Source: Chelonoidis abingdonii (taxonomy: Eukaryota > Chordata > Testudines > Testudinidae). Taken from it: DNA of 64,000 nt. Shown here in pieces: positions 35,613-45,450 of this stretch. The stretch is from NCBI RefSeq assembly GCF_003597395.2, contig NC_133772.1, forward strand, positions 144,401,429-144,465,428. The letters are read 5' to 3'. Both the position numbers and the translations under genes were made by a program. Numbering within the stretch: position 1 is the stretch's first letter; each line of letters opens with the position of its first letter. The notes under the pieces were generated by a model. That model was not told the origin of the DNA and did not search any database. It worked only from the letters and a program-made list of their open reading frames with translations.

Positions 35613-37164
35613 CGATATAGAAGAGGAGCGGCTAGCAAAATGGCTAAATAATCCACGTGGCAGCCGTTGACCAGGAAGCCAGTGGGAAGTCCGCGTCTCA
35701 TCACAGACACTTTCTTCTAATTCCAGTCCTAAATTTATTACGACCAGTTATCGTCCCATTTGTCTTCGCTAGGTCCAAAGGCATTGGTAGCAACACCGGA
35801 ATTGCTCAACTTTACACTTTACAATAGATCTATAGTCTTAATCTTGAGTGTTACGACCAATCACTAGCTCGCTTCAAGTTGTAGGAAGAGAAGAGAATGA
35901 GGTTAAGTCTATACAGTATATCCCCCCTCAACCTTCAATTTGGCTAGGCTAAACAAGCCAAACTTTTCTAAGTTTCCTTCTACAAGGAAGGCCCTCCATT
36001 CCCCCTGATTAAGCCTATACCCTTCCTGCACTTGTCCAGTTTGAACTCATCTTCTTGACGTGGAATTACAGCAGTATGAAACGTGTCCTAACCAATGCCT
36101 TGGTACGGTTCATAGCACGTCCCACTCTACGAAATACCTTTGCGATACGTCCTATCGGACTGGGGTTGCAACCTTAATGCAGGTCTTCCTGGCCGAGATC
36201 TCATCTCACTTTAACTGTGAAGGTTTCACGTGCCAGTGATACATTTAACATTTTAGAAGGTCGCTCTCTGTAAGTCTACTATATACTATAACGAAACGAT
36301 TGTGTATGTAAAGTAACAAAAAGTTTCAAAATGTTAAGAAGCTTCAATTAGAATATAAAATGCTGATCACGTCACCGCCACCAGCTGCTGGCCCGCCTGG
36401 GTTCCGTTCAACCTATTTGTCATGACTAACAGGGCCGCAGCGGGGACCCCAACCACAGGGGAGACTGAGCGGGGTGCCGCGAGCTGAACCCGCTGCAGTT
36501 TGTCTGTGCATAATGGGCCTGTGTTGTCCCAGGGACTTACCTCCCAGACCAGACAGTGGGCTGAGGCGCGCTCAGCACTGTTGCATAGGGATTCGGAGTT
36601 TTGTCCACGTGGCTCTCAGCCATCCAGTGGGTCCCCCTGCCTGCCAACTTTCCTGCTCAAGACCGCGCGCTGGGTGGGGAAAAATTTCCCTGTCCGCCGC
36701 CAGCCGGGGTCGTTTTGTCCACCGTATCCAAGGCCCCATTCAGCCCACGCTGAACTAAGGGTGAATGGAGCCCCAGGCTGGACACGGCTGAGTGGATCGT
36801 GTGACGTAAGATCACCATTTTAAATTTAATTGAAGCTTCTGCTCTCTCTAAACATTTGAAAAACCTCTTTACTTTACGTACAACAAAAGTCCTGCCTGCT
36901 CACATACAGTGGGTACCTACCTTCTCCCTGGCTCAGCCATTCTTCCCTCATCTGCACTGACTGAGAGTGGGATGCACTGAGCACAGAGTTGGTGAAGAGC
37001 AGGGCGGAGTTGGGGTGCAGGTCAGGCCAAGGACAGAAGAGGGAGAGCTTGGGTTGGGAAGGAGGTTGGGTGGAGCTACCGAGAACAGCTCCATGGGCAA
37101 GGTACAGTGGAAGTAGCGGGGGCAGGAGCTCCCATGTGGCCAGGAGGGTGGGAATGGGGTGCAT
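35613..37164. other. Noisy duplicate of 32.9-34.3 kb, probable assembly artefact
   Basis: In the same order and orientation it repeats the end of the LTR (CGCGTCTCATCACAGACAC at about 35691), the CR1 fragment, the hAT start (ACTGGGGTTGCAACC at about 36160), the fold-back arms and the TGCACTGAGCACAGAG segment. It carries many small insertions and deletions relative to the first copy. This looks like an uncorrected long read used to fill a gap, not a second genomic copy. Confidence 0.8.
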
Positions 37165-37360
37165 CAAGGCAGAGGGCTGGGTGTGTGTGTGTGACGGGGG
37201 TGCCGGGGTCAGGGCAGAGGGCTGGGTGTGTGGTGTGGGGGGTGCCGGGGTCAGGGCACAGGGCTGGGGGTGTGTGTGACAGGGGTGCAGGGGTCAGGGC
37301 AGAGGGCTGGGGGTGTGTGTGGTGGGGGGTGCAGGGGTCAGGGGAGAGGGCTGGGTGCTT
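37165..37360. repeat. G-rich minisatellite, about 45-bp unit
   Basis: About four to five units of GGGGTGCCGGGGTCAGGGCA plus GAGGGCTGGGTGTGTGTG. It is clean compared with the C-rich version at 34.37-35.59 kb and is probably the genuine copy of the array within the hAT element. Confidence 0.85.
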
Positions 37361-37769
37361 GACTCATGGGGGTGTTCCCATTCTCAGGCCCCTGCCATGA
37401 GTTGCTCATGGCATAGGGCTGGAGGGGATATGCCCCAATTCCCCCCTTTTCCCCAAGGCCCCGTCCCTGCCTCTTCCCCGAGCACAGCAGCGAGCACACT
37501 GCAGCTCCGCTTCTCCCGATCCCCCTCGCAAGGGCGATCAGCTGATCGGCGCAGGGAAGGAGAGGAGGAAAACAGCACACTGGGGGAAGAAGCAGGGGAG
37601 TGGGAGGTTGGCTGCCAGCAGGACCAAGCTTCTGCCTCCTTCCCCTGCAGGAGAGAGCGGTGGGGCTGAGTGGGGCCGGGATGCCGGCAGGCAGCAGCAT
37701 GTCATGAAAAATCAGCTCACATGCTGTCTTTGGCATGAGTGCTGCAGGTTGCTGATCCCTGACCTAGGA

Positions 37770-38129
37770 TATTCAATGTCTGTCTTCTCTGGAAAGACCT
37801 TCCCCCACTTTAGTCCTGCCCCCTGGAAGCTCTTGCCCTTCTTACTCAATTTAACCTCCTACCCAGGGCATGGTTTTCATGAGGTGCAAGGATGGTCATT
37901 TTCCTTCTGCATCCTATTCACTATACCAGAATAATGTTTGCAATACTGTCTTGATGTGCATGGGCCTGTTCTTCCTTTCCGCTCTTGAAGGAAAGAATCT
38001 GGCAGAGTGTCCCTAACCCAGTGCTGCTGAGAGTGTGGTGTTGTGAGATGCTACCGGTGTGGTGCTCTGCTCTGTTCAATGTTGATATCAATCGGCTGCG
38101 TGCGTGTGTTCCCTCTGTGCTGCCCCAGC
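37770..38129. other. Low-copy spacer
   Basis: No gene or element was recognised between the hAT element and the minus-strand LTR. Confidence 0.4.
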
Positions 38130-38790
38130 TCTGCGTAGGTAGCTGACACAGCAGACCCGAGAGAACCCCCAATGACCACAGACTCTAGTAAGGTACGAAG
38201 GCATGTCGGCCAGGTTTATTGTCGAAGAGAAACAGTCACCAGCTCCCTGGCAAACGACATCCAAGGTGGTGCTAAGGTCCTGCTAGCCAGTACATATGTG
38301 CTCCCTGACAATGGACTCGGCTCAGTCAGTGGCGGGACTTTCCACTGCCCCCTAGGCCGGACCCAGACATCGCCCCAGGGATACATTCTTATACACAGGT
38401 ACAAACAAGTTACACATCACTCCTGACGTATTGAGGTGCAACCCCTCTACGTAGTAAGGACACACCTCTCACCTTGTACATGTTGATTCGAACAAAACAA
38501 CTCTCATATTCCCCTTTTGGCCCTGTCATTGGGTTGGGTCAGCCTGTTCCTTGTTATCTGTGTGGAGTGTACAGTATGTGAATGTTCTGATCTCTGGTGT
38601 TTAGTACCTTTTAGGTATGTCTCTTTTTGCAGCATCAGCCCTTCCTTGCCAGCTTCTGTGAGCAGGGCCTGCCTCTGGCTCACAGCTTAACTTTGCTTTG
38701 TTAGCAAAGTCTTGACTGTTACTTTAGTTCAGGCCTTAGGACTCATACCAGGCCTCTGATACCAAGGTTTATATCTCAGGGCCTCCTCTT
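38130..38790 (-). mobile_element. LTR, minus strand, boundaries approximate
   Basis: On the minus strand a TATAAGAATG box (at about 38395) lies upstream of AATAAA (38220 to 38215), the spacing expected from LTR promoter to polyadenylation signal. The text CTAGGCCGGACCCAGACATC is a repeat familiar from turtles. The right end is probably TTATGACA near 38796. No duplication could be matched. Confidence 0.55.
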
Positions 38791-38946
38791 ATGACATGTG
38801 TAAAACTAAAAGTGGAATGCGAACCCCAAAAGAGTCAGGTTGAGTTCAGAATGCTGAAACCCCCAGTGGTATGTGAACTGCTTATCAATGAACCATGCAG
38901 AAGTGATCTGAATGTGGGAAGTTGTGACTGGAGCTGTTTATACAGA

Positions 38947-39240
38947 GACCTGACCTACGCTGGGGGGTACGATTGATCTAAGTTATGCAACTTCAGCTAC
39001 GTGAATAATGTAGCTGAAGTCGACATGCTTAGATCGACTTACTGTGGTGTCTTCACTGTGGTAGGTCAACTGCTGCTGCTCCCCCATCGACTCCGCCTGC
39101 ACCTCTCTCGGCAGTGGAGTACAGGAGTCGATAGGAGAGCACTTGGGGATCGATTTATCACGGCTAGACTAGATGCGATAAATTGACATCTGCTGGATCT
39201 ATCGCTGGCCACCAATCCAGCGGGTAGCATAAACATACCC
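38947..39240 (-). mobile_element. 294-bp hairpin-rich Harbinger-like MITE
   Basis: The ends GACCTGACCTACGCTGG and GCATAAACATACCC are flanked by the trinucleotide AGA on both sides (38944-38946, 39241-39243). It contains the palindrome CTTCAGCTACGTGAATAATG followed by TAGCTGAAG, plus several ATCGAT/GTCGA words. Its length is identical to the copy at 43779-44072, of which it is the reverse complement in orientation. Confidence 0.75.
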
Positions 39241-39243
39241 AGA

Positions 39244-41667
39244 GAGCACAAAGTCTCTCTCTCTACATTTTTAAGCCCCTTTGGAAGGAGCTGTTTGAAA
39301 TTTATCAAATTTGCATTTTTTAGTTAAAAAAAAAAAAAAACAGGAAAAAAGTCAAAGAAATGGCCAGAATTTTGTTCTCTATTTTTCATCTGGCTCTGGC
39401 ATTTATGCAGTGAGTAAGCATTTGGACTTAAGGTTGAATGTCGTCTTTGGTGGCCAAACATACAACTTGAATGGAACATTACTAATAGCAAAAAATATCA
39501 GCAAATTCTTCACACAAGCAAGCCACAGGTTGAAATACATTTGCACAAACCATCCACTGAACACAATACATAATTTACTAACAAAGTGGCTAAATTCATC
39601 ACATTTTTCATTGCAAACAATTTACTGAGCTCCAATTTTTTTAGCCAGGTTTGTCAGCATCTCTCTAGGATATTTCTGTTAAGTTAAAGTTGCAACTGAA
39701 AACTTTAACATGGGAAGGGATCTTTCACATACGTTCACAGGCTGCTAATGGGAAACATAATGAACAATTAGCTTGAGGCTGCTGAGACGAACCATTTATG
39801 AATATGGCAAACAATTCATTGGAATGCAAAGATGTCAAACTTCTGAGTTAAACCTAGAAACATCCCTTCTGCTCACCAGTGAGAGAGATCCTGGCACTGA
39901 ATGTCTCCTACGTCAGAATGACACAACCCAACATGCAGCAAATGCAGATGACCATGCTTGAAAATTTTCTACTTACACAGCTGAATGCAAGGGACAAGTG
40001 CGCAAAGGAAGACTAACTGTGAACTGCCACCCTGGGTCAGTTTAATGCAGGGTCATTTTGTACCAATATAGTGTGTTGCTTGGGTGGCTACATATGGTTA
40101 ATTAGTCGTATTGGAGTCGGGGGAAAATAACTTTGTTGCATGCATGTATTTGAACTCTCTCTGCAGAAGCCTCTTTACATCTATAGCGATGGTTAATTTT
40201 CTAGCGATTTTCCATTGTACGTATATTTTTACAGACCAGACTTGCAGCTGTTGTACATTAATGAACTGATTTTAATGGAAGCATGGCCAGTTTCCACCAG
40301 CTGAGGATCTGTTCTGATATTTCTGAACAGTTACCTTGAAATGCAGAAATAGTTTAGCTAACACAATAACATTTCTAAAGCAATTTCTGCTCTTCATTTT
40401 ATTACCTTGCAGGGAAAAGGCATTGGGAATGTATCATGCACCACCGTCGACATTAGAAATCTGCCAACTATGGGTATAGACATCATGGGGTTGCTTGTAT
40501 ATTCACAGGTAGCTTGTTTGGTTGGTTTGTTTTTGGTTTTTGGCTGTCCTCTGCTTTATCATCTGGTGTAATTTCCTGATTATCTGTCTGTTAAATGCCT
40601 GATGCAATTACAAGGGGCACTGGATCAGGCTCTAAGACAGTAACCCATAAATGTAGAATACGGTCTTGGTTTGTTAGTAATCCCAAGATACGGCACCAGA
40701 AAAACAAACAGCTAAGCCGTATTTGTGTACATGCCACAGCACACCAGGGCCTTTCCCCCCACCCCCAATGTACAATGAAAATCAAGGGGTGCAATGGGGA
40801 AGGTGAGAGGAGGCAGAGGATTGGCTTGATTAAAACTGTGACAGAGGTAAATCAGCTAAACCCTGATAAAGGAAGGCACCTATATACAAGCTTTTTTAAC
40901 TCTTTTAGGTTGACTTCAGTGGGATTATTCAGAAGTTTAAAGCTAAGTGAAAAATCTAATTCTTTGCTGGTGCAGGAGAAGACGAGTGGTGAAAGAGAAA
41001 AGGGAAAATAAAAACAAGAGGAGGCAGCTGGTGCTTACCTGCTCTCTCCTTTTTCAGAATCCCATTGGAGAAGAGCAAACAGTAACAGAGCAGCAGCAGG
41101 GAGACCTGGAGAGGAACAGTACTCAGCATGTCCATTCTGGGCAGGCTGTCAGAGGGCGTGGGCTGAGTTTAATCACACCTCCCACCACACTGTACAGAGG
41201 AAGCTGCTCTTGTGCATGACAATGTCAGTTAAGGTGCCCACGCCCAGGATATTCAGGGCTGCATCGTGTTCCCTTTGCAAAGTTTTTGGAGCTTGTCCTA
41301 CTTCAGGAATAGTTCTGGATGGATTCAAGGATGGGTGCAGCCCAGGGCAGTGTCCATATTTAGCTGAACTTCTATCGCTAGCTCAGGAGAACACAACTCC
41401 TTCAGGGATTTTCTTCTTATTTAGAATGAACAATCTCCACTTTTCCTCTCCACTGGAAAGGAAAATGCCTTGTCATGCAAGTGACTCTATTACATCCTTA
41501 ATATGCCTCTGAAATCCCCACAGACGAATGGGTTCTTAAACCAGTGGTGAAATTCCTGGTATTTTGCTTGTGACACTAAAGACATTTCAAGCTTCTTGCA
41601 TTCAGGAGGGCACCTGTGTTTATTCTCTTTTAAAATCGTTTAAACCCTCAACCCTCCAGTGGGCAAC
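39244..41667. other. Low-copy stretch, no gene recognised
   Basis: An A-run lies near 39325-39341. The rest is AT-rich with no transposon ends and no protein-like frame. No splice-bounded exon could be proposed. Confidence 0.4.
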
Positions 41668-41670
41668 TTA

Positions 41671-43332
41671 GGGCTTGTCTACACTGGCATGTTTCTGGCA
41701 GTAAAGCAGCTTTTTGCACTCATGCTGCAGATGTGTCTACACTGCCAATCCACTTTGTGCGCAGAAAGTCCTCAGTGACAGTGCTGTAAAAAAACTCTCC
41801 TCGATGAGAGTTGTCAGGCTATTTGCACAGAGGCTCCTGCGCTCTACTACCAGTGTAGACACTTGATTGCTTTCTGCTCTGTAACTGGCCTCTGGAGCTA
41901 TCCCATGATGCCTCAAGTGACCGCTCTGCTCACTGCTTTGAACGCCATTGCCCTGGAAACATGCATCCCTTCCTTGTCAAAGCACCTTTCCTGACAGCTG
42001 TTGTGGGCTGTGCTGATCTGCTCCGGGACACAAAGCAAACCTTTAATGTGGAATGCTCCTGCTGTTGAACACAGAGGCGGGTGTGTGTGTGCGTGTGCGA
42101 GAGAGAGAGATTGCTAGGGCTGCCCAGAGGATTCCAGGGGCCTGGGCTCTTCAGCAGCGGAAGAGCCCTCACTTCGGCAGTAATTCGGTGGCAGGGGGTC
42201 CTTCCACTCCGGGACCCACCGCCGAAGTGCCCCAAAGACCTGCGGCAAGAGCCCCCCGCTGCCGAATTACTGCCGAAGTGGGACCCGCCGCCGAAGTGCA
42301 GCCCGGTCTTTGGCGGTAATTCGGTGGCAGGGGATCCTACCACTCTGGGACCCACCGCCAAAGTGCCCCGAAGACCCACGGCGGGAACCCCTCGCTGCTG
42401 AATTACCGCCAAAGTGGGACCCACCGCCAAAGTGCAGCCCGATCTTCGGCGGCAGGGTGTCCCCACCGCGGGCCTGCAGGGACCTTCAGCACCGGGTCCC
42501 AGAATGGAAAGACCCCCCTCTGCTGAATTACCGCTGAAGACTGGGCCGCACTTCGGCGGCTGGTCCCGCTTCGGTAGTTATTCGGTGCCGAGAGGTCCTT
42601 TACCCCCGGAGCAGAAGAAACCCCTGCCGCCGAAGACTTGGAGTGGAAGAAGCTCCAGGGACCCAGGCCCATGAGAGTTTTCTGGGCCCTCTGGAGAGAG
42701 TGAAGGACCTCGCTTCAGGGCCCCCAAAAAACTCTCCTGGGGGCTCCTGTGGGGCCTGGGGCCTGGGCCAAATTGCCCCACTTGCCCCCCCTCTCTGGGC
42801 AGCCCTGGAGATTGCTGTGCAGAGAGCTCAGGGAGGGAGGTGGGGGTTGATTATCGGGTTTCCCCCTCTGCCTGCCTCAGGACTGGTTTCTTCCTGCCTC
42901 TGTCTGAACTTACAAGACAGCATGCTGACATGCTCTTTCCCCAAAACACACTGTCTCTCTCCCCACCTACACACACACGCACACTCACTCCCTGTCACAC
43001 ACTCTGCCTCCCCACCCCCCACTTCAGTTGAAAAGCAGCTGGCAATGTAGTAGGATGCCCATGGAACAATGGGATTGGGAAACCTGCATCATGTGATGCT
43101 GTGCCTGCCCCATGAGGCATTGCAAACCTTTCCCAAAGCACCTGCGGCCAGTTGCACAGTGGGATAGCTACCACAATGCACTGCTGTCTTTGCCTTTGCA
43201 AGAGCTGGTAATGTAGATGTGCTCCAGCATCACAAGGGGCAGAGTGTGGACACAAAACAGTGGTTTAATTCCAGCATTTTAATAAAAATGGTATAACTTG
43301 GGGCACAGAAACTTGCCAATGTAGACATACCC
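41671..43332. mobile_element. PIF/Harbinger-like element, 1.66 kb with nested hAT
   Basis: The inverted ends GGGCTTGTCTACACTGGCA and TGCCAATGTAGACATACCC are flanked by TTA on both sides (41668-41670, 43333-43335), the target preference of PIF/Harbinger. No transposase frame remains, so it is non-autonomous. A 693-bp hAT element sits inside at 42115-42807. Subtracting it leaves a body of about 0.97 kb with CA/GT simple tracts near 42082-42098 and 42969-42983. Confidence 0.85.
42115..42807. mobile_element. hAT element with perfect 8-bp TSD and inverted internal repeats
   Basis: The ends TAGGGCTGCCCAGAGG and CTCTCTGGGCAGCCCTG are near-perfect inverted repeats. The 8-bp duplication GAGATTGC is perfect (42107-42114, 42808-42815). 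The interior is built from direct and inverted variants of AATTCGGTGGCAGGGG, GGGACCCACCGCCGAAGTGC and CTGCCGAATTACTGCCGAAG. A shorter relative lies at 54054-54469. The long frames seen here are composition effects. Confidence 0.95.
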
Positions 43333-43335
43333 TTA

Positions 43336-43450
43336 GACTGATAGACTTTAAAGCCAGAAGGAGCCATTGTGATCATCTAGTCTGACTTCCTGCACATCAC
43401 AGGCCACAGAATCTCACAACTCCTCAGGGTCTCTGCCAGTCTGACCTGGG
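43336..43450 (-). mobile_element. CR1 LINE 3' terminal fragment
   Basis: The antisense CR1 end TAAAGCCAGAAGGAGCCATT and GATCATCTAGTCTGACTTCC starts immediately after the Harbinger-like element and fades after about 100 bp. It is non-coding. Confidence 0.75.
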
Positions 43451-43778
43451 GAGGAATTTCTTCCCAACTCTAATATGATGATCACAGGGATGCTTCAGAT
43501 GCTGCCTACTGTATTTTCCAAAGCCTTGATCCAGCAAAGAACATGCTTAGGTGCGTTGCTGGGCCAAAGTTAGTTAGCTGTGTTGGTTCGTGGACAAGTT
43601 AAAAAATGAACTAGATTAGTTCATGGAGGAAAGGTCAATCAGTTGCTCTTAGCCAAGGTGGTCAGGGATGCAACCTCATGCTCCAGATGCACCTAACTCT
43701 CTAAACGCTGGGACTGAATGATAGGGGATGATGTGATGCAAGGGGTTTGGGCAAACTCCAGACCTGTGTCGCAACTAA

Positions 43779-44072
43779 AGCCACGTCTATACAACGCGCC
43801 ATATGGGCGCGTTACAATCGATTGCTCGGGGATCGATATATCACGTCTCATCTAGAGGCGATATATCGATCCCTGAGCACGCTTACATCGATTCCGGAAT
43901 TCCACCAAAACCAACGGAGTTACGGAATCGACATGGCGAGCCACGCACATCGATCCTGCGCGGTGAAGACGGGTGAGTAGATCGATTTTAGATAATCGAT
44001 TTCAGCTACGCTATTCTCGTAGCTGAAATTGCGTATCTAAAATCGATTTTTGCGTGTCGTGTAGACCTGGCC
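43779..44072 (+). mobile_element. 294-bp Harbinger-like MITE with eight ATCGAT sites
   Basis: The ends AGCCACGTCTATAC and GTGTAGACCTGGCC are inverted and flanked by TAA (43776-43778, 44073-44075). It contains two nested palindromes: GGGATCGATATATCACGTC with GAGGCGATATATCGATCCC, and TTTCAGCTACGCTATTCTCG followed by TAGCTGAAA. The word ATCGAT occurs eight times in 294 bp. CpG is much denser than in the surroundings. Confidence 0.85.
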
Positions 44073-44075
44073 TAA

Positions 44076-45062
44076 GGCTCTGCCAGCTTAATGCTGGTAG
44101 AACATTATTACAATTAAGTTGTTAAAATTGCCATAACCTATGTAGCATTTGGACTTTCCTCAATGCTGGTGAACAGATGACTGTAATACGCAGGTACTAA
44201 TCTCTGTATATCTCATGTTCAGAGTAACATCTGTACAGTTGTGTTACATTACTCTCACAGGGCTGGGACAGACCCAAGATGTCAAAAGCCATTCATCATT
44301 GCTGAGTTTTCCCCATAGAAATGACTACAGCCCTTAAGGGAACTGGTGTTCAATTAATACCCATTAAAAAGGAACATGCCCAGAGGGAACACCGCGATTC
44401 TCAGTACACCAGGTGCAGGCCAGTGGAGAAGGGGACATTCCCACCAGGGATGAATGACATAGGACACTTCACTTCATGGACCCCTCTCCCAAACTTTTGC
44501 CTCGATGAGCCCTGGGATCAGAACGGTCACATGGCAGGGTCGTTGGAGAAAAACTGCCTATGACAAGGAAACAAGTTTTTTTGTTTTTGTTGTGTTGTTT
44601 GTTTTACCAGAATGGATCCTAGGAGGTAAGAACTCTATCTTCCAGGCAAAGGGCCCCTGGCTGCCACAACTGGGATACTTATCAGATGCTGAGCCTATAA
44701 GACTCTATTACTTTGAACAGAAGTGTTATAAGATAATAACCTAAGGGTTGAAACTTTGCCTGTCTGTGTCTTTTGTATCCTTAGCATTGTGCAAATACTT
44801 CTTGCTTTCTTTTCATTTAATTAATAACGCCTACGTACATTCATTATGGGATAGGACAGCATGTTGCCTTTTTGGGTAAGGAGGGACCTGTCCTGCGGTA
44901 TGTATCTGGTCCTTTCAGAATAGAGGCACTTGAATTTTCTGGGACAATACAATAAAAGGGCCTATCAGAGGCGTTCGCTTACTTGGTGTCACGAGGAACT
45001 GGGGCTTCCAAGGGGACTGTTTGTACAAAGGCTGGCAAAAGCCTAGGAAGGGCATATCTGTC
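44076..45062. other. Possible LTR remnant in low-copy sequence
   Basis: The segment from about 44345 to 45000 has LTR-like features (ACATGCCCAGAGGG, CTATAAGACTC, CATTTAATTAATAACG, ACAATACAATAAAAGG), but no matched ends or duplications. It contains no recognised gene. Confidence 0.35.
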
Positions 45063-45200
45063 TGCAGTGTTGTTGCAGTTGTGTTGATCCCTGAATATTA
45101 GAATATCTTCTATTGGACAAACTTCTCTTAGCCAGAAAGAAACAGCTTTTACTGGACTAACTTCTATTAGCTCACCCACCATGTCTCCCTAGGGAGTTAA
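45063..45200. repeat. Decayed inverted pair of a Penelope-type short repeat
   Basis: The left part reads AGTTGTGTTGATCCCTGAAT, then ATCTTCTATTGGACAAACTT. The right part contains TTAGCTCACCCACCATGTCTC, the reverse orientation of GAGACATGGTGGGTGAGCTAA from the same family (compare 3769-3865). Two facing copies fused in a short space are suggested, but divergence is high. Confidence 0.45.
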
Positions 45201-45309
45201 TAAGCAGTGCCGTTAGCTGTGTGAGTAAGGAGTTAGAGCTGCAGCTGGCGCAGGGTTAACCTCGCTGTCATTGAACAGTCTGCCCCGAAGTTGTCTTGTG
45301 ATACCAAGG

Positions 45310-45450
45310 AGAGTGACAGATGGGTCACCTGGAACTGTCCTGTTCTGTTTGTTCCCTCTGAAGCATCTGACGCTGGCAACTGTCAGAGACAGGATACTGT
45401 GCTGGAAGGACCCCGTCTGACGTGGTATGGCCCTTCTTATGTTCTTACAG
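45310..45450 (+). mobile_element. CR1 LINE 3' end, sense strand
   Basis: ATGGGTCACCTGGAACTGTC, TTCCCTCTGAAGCATCTGAC, ACAGGATACTGTGCTGGA and TATGGCCCTTCTTATGTTCT form the sense version of the CR1 3' end seen antisense at 20990-21385. It is severely 5'-truncated and non-coding. Confidence 0.85.

Larger units (their letters stand above)
33368..37761. mobile_element. hAT element, expanded in this assembly to 4.4 kb
   Basis: The left end CTGGGGTTGGCAACC and right end GGTTGCTGATCCCTG are the known inverted termini of a turtle hAT family. The flanking 8-mers TCCTAGGA (33360-33367) and ACCTAGGA (37762-37769) agree at 7 of 8. The left interior holds a fold-back (arms 33507-33631 and 33908-34031). The right interior holds a 45-bp minisatellite (37165-37360). 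Between them lie a reversed minisatellite, a 25-N gap and a noisy copy of the left part, so the true element is probably shorter. Confidence 0.8.

Noticed and set aside
41930..42466. 178-codon minus-strand open frame with repeated GGG-type phrases
   Set aside because: It spans the boundary of the hAT element at 42115-42807, and its repeats are the element's internal DNA repeats translated. It is not a protein.
44345..45060. LTR with clear boundaries
   Set aside because: LTR-like signals are present, but no matching termini or target duplication could be found, so it was listed only as a possible remnant within a low-copy stretch.
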